A stretch of 64,000 nt of DNA, taken from contig NC_081412.1 in the NCBI RefSeq assembly GCF_030272615.1, positions 38,136,911 to 38,200,910 on the forward strand, written 5' to 3'. Both the position numbers and the translations under genes were made by a program. The stretch comes from Cryptomeria japonica. Its lineage: Eukaryota > Streptophyta > Pinopsida > Cupressales > Cupressaceae. The first letter of the stretch is position 1. Every line of letters starts with the position of its first letter. Below are positions 57,261-64,000 of the stretch, in pieces. The notes below the pieces were generated by a model, which saw only the letters and a list, made by a program, of their open reading frames with translations, did not search any database and was not told the DNA's origin.

Positions 57261-60200
57261 ATGGTCACTAATGCAGAGTTGACTAGGGAGGTAGAAGCAA
57301 AGAAGGAGAAAAATAGACTCCTTGAAGAAGCTATGAGTGAGATAAGGGACAAGCTGCAAGAAGTGGTTGATCAGAGGGCACATGGACTCTGGGGTGAGGA
57401 CACCAAGGATAAAGGCAAGAAAACTATTGATATAGATGACATTATACCTAAACTAGACCCCTTGATCAATGAAGAACCTTTTGTAAAGGCCATTAAGGCT
57501 TTGAATCCAAAATCTTTTGAAGGATTGACACTTTTCAGTGGGAGGATGGATATTGACACCATCATGGAATGGATTGAGGGTATGGAGAACCATTTTGAGT
57601 GTGAGGGTGTGATAGAAGCCCAAAAGGTTAAGGTTGCCAAGTCTAGACTAAGGGGAGAAGCCTTGACATGGTGGAAATACTTACAAGAGGAGAGGATTAG
57701 CATGGGGAAGCTATCTATTGCAAATTGGAAGGCCATGGTGAGTAAGATCAAGGAGAACTACTTTCCAGATGACTATGAAGTCCAACTTCATAAGAAGAGA
57801 CAGGGATTAAAGCAGAAGGATCTTGATGTGGCCTCCTACACAGAGGAGTTTCAAAAGCTTTGTCTTAGATCTAAAGTCCAAGAAGAAGAATCTATCAAGG
57901 TGGCTAGGTATCTAAGTGGCCTAAAGTGGAACATCCAAGAGGAGATAAGCCTATGGACTCCTACCACTATCCAAAAGTGTCATCAGCTTGCTACTAAGGT
58001 AGAAGAGAGGAACAAAAGGAAGGGAGACTCCAATAACAGGGGTAGAGGCAGAGGTAGAGATCAAATGAATCACTGAGGTTGTTACCAAAGCAAGATAAGT
58101 GAACAAAGGAATCAAGGAGAGTCCAAGTTTATTGAGCATAACAATGAGACCACTCTTAGAGGAGGTCATTCTCGAGGTAGAGATGCACAAGGGGGCCCAG
58201 ATCGAGGACACCCGACCTATAGATGCCCTGACAAGCCTACATCATCAAATAGTGGAAAAAGGGTTGCTTATGCCCATGAAGACACATCAAGCAGCAAGAC
58301 ACCTGAGGTGGACCATATTGAGTTAGAGATTGGAGAAAATCTGATGTTAAATAGAGTCTTGATAAGACAGCCGGTTAAGGATGAACCTAAGCATAGGAGA
58401 GCATTGTTTAGGGTGAGATGCAAGATCCTTGGTAAAATTTGCAAGGTGATAGTTGATTCAGGGTCAACTAATAACATCATATCAGATGAGGCAGCCAAGA
58501 AGTTGAAACTGACAAGGATACCCCACACTAGCCCTTACAAGGTGACATGGTTGAATCAAGACCAGAGTGTGCTTGTCAATGAACAAACTTGGGTAGAGTT
58601 CTCTATTGGAGGATACAAGGATAAGATCCTTTGTGATGTGGTACCCATGGATGCCTGTCATCTACTACTAGGTAGACCCTAGGAATTTGATAGGAAGGTG
58701 ATCTATGATGGAGATGAGAACTCCATTTCCTTCAAGAAGGATAGTAGAACCTTTAAGATTTAGTCTCTAATAGAGAATGATGAGGAAACCTCAAGAACAC
58801 CTAGTGTCTTACTAAATACTGGTAAAGAGTTCTTGCACTTGCTACATGAGGAGGAGATAGTGAGGTGTGCCATCTTTATGAAGCCAAAGGAGGAGGAAGA
58901 CAAGTTGCAGACAGAGGTACCCAAGGAGGTGAAGCAAATGTTGCAAGAGTATAAGGACATAGTGAGTGATAGAGCACCAGCAACACTTCCACCAAGAAGG
59001 TCTATAAGCCATCAAATAGACTTTGTTCCTGGTGCATCCCTACCCAATAAAGATGCATATAAGCTCACACCTGATCAAAACAAGGAGGTGGCAAGGCAAG
59101 TGCAGGAGTTGTTGGATCAAGGATTCATCAAGAAGAGCATTAGCCCATGTGCAGTCCTGGTAGTGCTTGCATCAAAGAAGGGAGGCAAGTGGAGACTTTG
59201 TACTGATTCAAGGGCAATCAATAGGATCACATAAGGTACAGATTTCCCATTCCTAGAATAGAGGATTTGATGGACTGTTTAGGTGGTGCCATGTATTTTA
59301 CTAAGTTGGACCTTAAAAGTGGTTATCATCAAATTAGGATCAAGGAGGGTGATGAGTGGAAGACCACTTTTAAGACCACAGAAGGGTTGTATGAATGGCT
59401 TGTGATGCCATTTGGACTCACCAATACCCCAAGCACCTTCATGAGGTTTATGAATGAGGTGTTAAAGGACTTCACAGGTAGGTTTGTGGTGGTGTACTTA
59501 GATGACATACTCATCTATAGTAGAACCAAAGAGGAGCACCTAGAACATCTGAGGTTAGTCCTAGAGAGGTTGCATGAAGAGAAGTTGGCAATCAACTTAG
59601 AGAAGTGTGACTTTTTGAAGCAAGAGTTGGTCTACTTGGGATTTGTGGTGTCTAAGGGAACCTTGAAGATGGATCCAAGCAAAGTGGAGGCAATCTTGAA
59701 TTGGCCTGCCCCTAAAATAGGGACTGAAGTTAGGAGTTTCCATGGTTTAGCCCAATTCTATAGAAAGTTTGTGAGGAACTTTAGTGGCATATGTGCACCA
59801 ATACTTGACACCATAAAAGGAGGCCTAAAAACCAAATTCAAGTGGACTGAACAGACTGATAAAGCATTCCAATTATTGAAGCAATAAGTAGCCACAAAAC
59901 CCATCCTACTCTTACCTACTTTTGACAAGCTATTTACATTGGAATGTGATGCAAGTGGCATTGCAGTAGGGGTTGTATTGAGTCAAGAGGGAAGGCCTGT
60001 GGCATTTTTCAAAGAGAAGCTTAATGAAGCAAAGAAGAAGTACTCAGCCTATGACCTAAAGTTGTATGCACTAGTTCAGTCTCTCAAAAAGTGGAGGCAT
60101 TACCTACTCCCAAAAGAATTTGTGGTGTTCACAAATAACCAGGCTTTGAGTTACGTTAACACTCAAGAGAAGCTTAGAAATAGACATTTGAAATGGATGG

Positions 60201-61795
60201 AATACCTCCAATCCTTTACCTTTACCATCAAGCATAAAAAGGGGCAACTCAACAAGGTGGTAGATGCTTTGAGCAGGAAGTTGTTGACTATCCAAGAGTT
60301 ACAATTGTAGAGCATAGGAATAGAAGGTTTCAAGGACCTCTATGAAGTAGATGAAGACTTCTCATAAGCCTATAAGGTCTGCAAGGAGTTTGAGAATCAT
60401 TTTCATGGTGAGTATGCAGAATACACTCTTCAAAGTGGTCTCTTATTCAAAGGTAATCAATTATGTGTGCCTAGAGGATCCATGAGAGAAAATCTCATAC
60501 AAGAGAAACACAATGGTAGTCGAAGTGGACACTTTGGGATCAATAAAACCTTGGATCTAGTACAGAGGTACTACTATTGGCCTAGGTTACCAAGGGACGT
60601 GAGAAGGTATGTGGAGCAGTGTGGTGTGTGTCAAAGAGCCAAAGGAGGGTCAAGTAATGCAGGCCTCTATTAGCCATTACCGGTCCCAAATAGGCCTTGG
60701 GAGTGTGTGAGCATGGACTTTGTAGTAGGACTCCCTAAGACAAAGATAGGTATGGATAGCATCTATGTGGTAGTAGACAGGTTTTCTAAGATGAGCCATT
60801 TTATTCCATGTAAAACTACTCATGATGCTAGCTATGTTGCACATCTCTTCTTTAAGGAGATTGTAAGGATTCATGGACTCCCACTAAGTATTGTTTCAGA
60901 TAGGGACAACAAGTCCATGGGCCATTTTTGGCAAACCGTATGGAAAAGACTAGGGACCAATTTATCATTTAGCTCAGTTTACCATCCACAAACTGATGGT
61001 CAAACTGAAGTCATTAATAGGGTGTTAGGCAACTTGTTGAGGTGTCTAACCAAGGAGTATGGGTAGACATGGGATCTAGTCATTCCACAGGCAGAGTATG
61101 CCTACAATGACAGTGTAAATAGGACCACTAGAAGGAGTCCTTTTGAGGTTTTCTATGGCACACATCCAAGGGGAGTGTGTGAATTAAGAGAACTTGGTTC
61201 CATGGAGATGAAGAGTGGGCAAGCAGAGGACTTCACTCAAACTATCAAGGAGGTCCAAGAACAAGTCAAGAGAGCTATCCTAAAGTCTACTCAAAAACTG
61301 AAAGCTAAAGTGGATGAGAAAAGGAGAGAGGTTCAATTCAAAGTGGGTGACTATGTGATGGTCCATGTGAGCAAAGCTAGAATGCAAAGCGGCAAGCCTA
61401 CTAAACTGCAAATGAAGAGGGTAGGACCTTATAGAATTCTGTCAAAATATGGTGAGAACGCCTACAAGGTTTATCTTCCTTCAGATTTGGCTATATCACC
61501 AGTCTTTAATGTTGCTGATCCGACATTATACAAGGGTGAAATAATAGGGCAAACTGAGAATCAAGCCAAGGTACTGCAGGACTCGGATGTGAATGCCTTA
61601 CCTCAAATGAAGCAGCCCATAGCAGATGAGATCTTAGAGTCAAGGGTGAAAATGTCTACTTGACACTAGGTCTATATGGAACACTTGGTGAAGTGGGCAG
61701 GTCAACCTAACTCTGAAGCCACTTGGGCAACTAAGGAGGGCACGTTCAAGAGACTTGGTATTGACTCAGCTCTCATTTCTCCCCTAGTTCCTTAA
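57261..61795 (+). pseudogene. Chromovirus gag-pol polyprotein relic
   Basis: Start is the ATG of MVTNAELTREVEAKK. Gag (57480-57990) has LTLFSGRMDIDTIMEWIEGM and GEALTWWKYLQ. Protease: VIVDSGSTNNIIS (about 58450), [27 protein letters not shown] and catalytic YLDDILIYS (about 59500). RNase H: ECDASGIAVG, but later positions read YDLKLYALV and TNNQAL where the family has an acidic Glu and TD(N/H)QAL, so two acidic residues are lost. Integrase: HNGSRSGHFG, CGVCQRAKG, then [29 protein letters not shown]. Chromodomain: EHLVKWAGQPNSEATWATKEG (about 61680-61740). Internal stops at 58074 (TGA), 58680 (TAG), in the stretch after 58755, 59885 (TAA), 60308, 60365, 60671, 61064, 61661 and 61667; one frameshift near 59232, an apparent single-base loss in ATCACATAAGG. 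Confidence 0.93.
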
Positions 61796-61802
61796 TTTTG
61801 TG

Positions 61803-61815
61803 CAAAGGGGGAGTA
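61803..61815 (+). other. Polypurine tract of the chromovirus
   Basis: CAAAGGGGGAGTA immediately precedes the TGGTGCAGG of the 3' LTR. Confidence 0.85.
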
Positions 61816-63359
61816 TGGTGCAGGAGCACCCTTCTAAGGTCTTCCTCCTTTTGGTTTTTGTTGATGTTTTGCTTCTTTAAGAAGCCACATGAGCTCATTG
61901 GTCTTATTTAGGTCCTAGGTTCTCAAGTCTTGGTTGAGGTTTCTTGTGGAGGAGAGGGTATTTGTGCCATTGATGAGTTTGGGGTCCTTTTAGCATGGTG
62001 GTGTCCATAGGATATCCCAATGTAGGCCTAGGAGTCAAGAAAAGCAACATTGCAAAAGTTTCTCAAAAGTTGCAAAAAGTTGCATGACAACTCTTCAAAG
62101 TTGTCAAGCAACTTTTCCACCTAATAGGTCAAAAACCTTAGTTTAGCATGGAGAACCCTAATTTTGGCACCCATACTGAGGAAAGGATACTATATATTGT
62201 TACAAACCCTAAAATGAGAGGGTTAGATGTTAGTTTTTGTATGGCCCAAGAAAAGAGACCTTGACTGTGACTGTAATTTTGTTGCCAGTCGGCTCAAATG
62301 GAGCATCAGAGAGTGATAATGGATTGTTTTGCAAACTAAATTGTGTTGAGAGATGTGTGTTGTGTATACTCTTCCATTTTGAGGAATTAGTTTTGTTGTG
62401 TTGTGCAGGTTTTGAGTTCTTTGTAAATATTTTTGGATTGTTTTGTGTCAATGGGTTGATAACTCCTATCCCCATAGTGGAATCACCATGAAACCATGGG
62501 GAATAGGAGTGCAGACCCTGTACATTACCTCAGAGAAAGAAGGGCCCATGAAGATGCAGGGAAGCCATCCAAAGACCCACTCCTAGGCGAGACTGGACAA
62601 TGCCTAGCTAGGAAGGGTTAGGGTTGCAAAGGTCTGTGAGAGCAAGGAAGGTCAGAGGAGGATGCACCCTTTGGAGGAGTTGTAGAGGGGTGTGTGGAGA
62701 ACCATTGGTGAGAAGGAGGAGCTTCCACCAATCCAGACAAGGTGGTAAAAACACCAAACCATCACTGTGACCCTGGCAGGCCTAAAAAAACCCTCTTAAA
62801 AAACCCTTAAAAACCCCAAAATTCACCTAGGGCAGTGTACGGACACTTGGAGGCCCAAAACCTAGAAACTATTTGAGCTTTTACCAATTGAATAGCAGTC
62901 CTTTTGGGAAGTTTCACAATTTGGGTCATCGTTTGCAAGAGAGAGCCCTAAAAGTTTGGAATGGTGGCCTAATTGGGCTCATTCCTTGTAGCCTTATTTT
63001 GCAGGAAAGAAGCGAAATAGTGAGATCGATAACAAATAGGAATGTCTAAACCCCTTGGGGGCACATGAATGGATGGAAAACCATCTCTAAGACCTGTCCT
63101 ATCCTTGCTAGGACCTAAGAAGGTGTAGGACAAGCCAAACCCTTATTAGCCTCAATAAGGGTTCTTTTGAATCTCATGAGTAGGTGAGACCTTAGGAGAA
63201 GTATTACAAGTTGTTGGTGGGTGGATTGGGAAAGGTCAGGGGATTCCACAAGAAAGGGAAGTCCTAGAGACCCTAGGGTGTGGTTAGAACACCTGGTGAT
63301 CCAAGGAAAGCATCAAAGAGCATAGACTAGGCTAGTTTATCCCATACCCATTCCCATTA
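61816..63359 (+). repeat. 3' LTR of the chromovirus
   Basis: 1,544 bp, TGGTGCAGGAGCACC ... CATTCCCATTA. Contains the duplicated polyadenylation-side sequence of the 5' LTR with a unique 40-bp segment near 62865. Confidence 0.95.
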
Positions 63360-63364
63360 GGGGG
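63360..63364. other. Target-site duplication GGGGG, right
   Basis: Five G immediately after the 3' LTR; two further G follow. Confidence 0.65.
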
Positions 63365-64000
63365 GTTAAGAGAATTGGAAGGGTTTAGAAGGAATTTTAG
63401 AAGAAGGGTTAGTGTGCAAGTGGGCTTTGTAGGAGAATGCAAGTGAGAAAGATTTTTTAGGATTTTCATTGGAATGAAATTCATTTATTTCAATTTATGG
63501 TGCAACTTGTATTAGATGGATTTTTAAATAAATATTGATTTATTTAAACATGTGAAAGGTATTTAACAAAATGTGAAATGAGTTTTAATTAAATAAGTAT
63601 GATTTATTTAATTTAAATTCTAAATTTGACTAGATGAATTAAATCAAATAAATTGAATAATTGATTTAATTAATAGCAGAAGGGGGTGAATTAATTAAAT
63701 ATCAATTTAATTAATAGTTGGAAAATGGATGATAATTAAACAAATATATAATTAATTTGATCAAGCATGGACATAAATAGGTGTCTACATTTTTTCCCTC
63801 TTTGAAGTGATGTGTGGCCACACATTGATTCAAAGAAAATTCGCTTGTTGATGTTGATAAATTTTTTGATTTGCCCTTGATGTTGATTATCGGATAATGA
63901 TACGCTAATTGTCAGATAATGATGCGAGTATGCCCACTCACGAGATTGTTTGAGAAAATTTGATGATTTTCAATTTATTTATTTTTTTTCTAATTTTTTA
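63365..64000. other. AT-rich flank, nothing recognised
   Basis: Continuation of the locus into which the chromovirus inserted. Many AATTAATTAAA-type words (63590-63760); no coding content. Confidence 0.45.

Larger units (their letters stand above)
55623..63359 (+). mobile_element. Ty3/gypsy chromovirus, structurally complete
   Basis: 5' LTR 55623-57181, PBS 57185-57196, gag-pol 57261-61795, PPT before 61816, 3' LTR 61816-63359; total 7,737 bp. The gene order gag, protease, RT, RNase H, integrase and a C-terminal chromodomain places it in the chromovirus branch of Ty3/gypsy. The 5-bp duplication and colinear LTRs show a single insertion. It is inactive because of stops and one frameshift. Confidence 0.95.

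Overview
The window looks like nuclear DNA of a seed plant with a very large, repeat-rich genome, most likely a conifer or other gymnosperm. The evidence is a TIR resistance-type exon with the NHRGPDTK variant common in gymnosperm and early land-plant TIRs, a PLS-type PPR relic, one five-exon plant gene with long introns, and several families of decayed LTR retrotransposons filling most of the remaining DNA. The organism is an inference. No rRNA, tRNA or organelle genes were seen.

Layout. 1-2.5 kb: a minus-strand TIR exon and a plus-strand PPR pseudogene. 3-8 kb: AT-rich DNA with a small foldback element. 9.2-15.1 kb: a Ty1/copia element on the plus strand, nearly free of indels but with 19 in-frame stops, with a 3' LTR and almost no 5' LTR. 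15.1-19.5 kb: two direct copies of a 2-kb repeat; the second carries a SINE-like insertion whose empty site is visible in the first copy. 20-24.8 kb: relics of a coiled-coil ORF interrupted by a dispersed repeat. 25.8-29.2 kb: a minus-strand FAD-dependent monooxygenase gene with one in-frame stop. 30.2-35.9 kb: a structurally complete LTR element (PBS, PPT, 5-bp TSD) that encodes Gag joined to an unrecognised protein and has no polymerase. 36-43.4 kb: degenerate telomere-like repeats, a pyrimidine/purine inverted repeat and several minisatellites. 44.8-48 kb: a decayed transposase-like gene of an unnamed family. 51-54 kb: a gag-protease relic of a Ty3/gypsy element without RT. 55.6-63.4 kb: a structurally complete Ty3/gypsy chromovirus with both LTRs, PBS, PPT and a GGGGG target duplication.

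Only the monooxygenase locus and perhaps the TIR exon are candidates for host genes with function. Everything else coding-like is a transposable-element relic or pseudogene. A common theme is that the relics are broken mainly by TAG and TGA codons where the family has Gln (CAG) or Arg (CGA), with few frameshifts. That is the signature expected of methylcytosine deamination in CHG and CG contexts.
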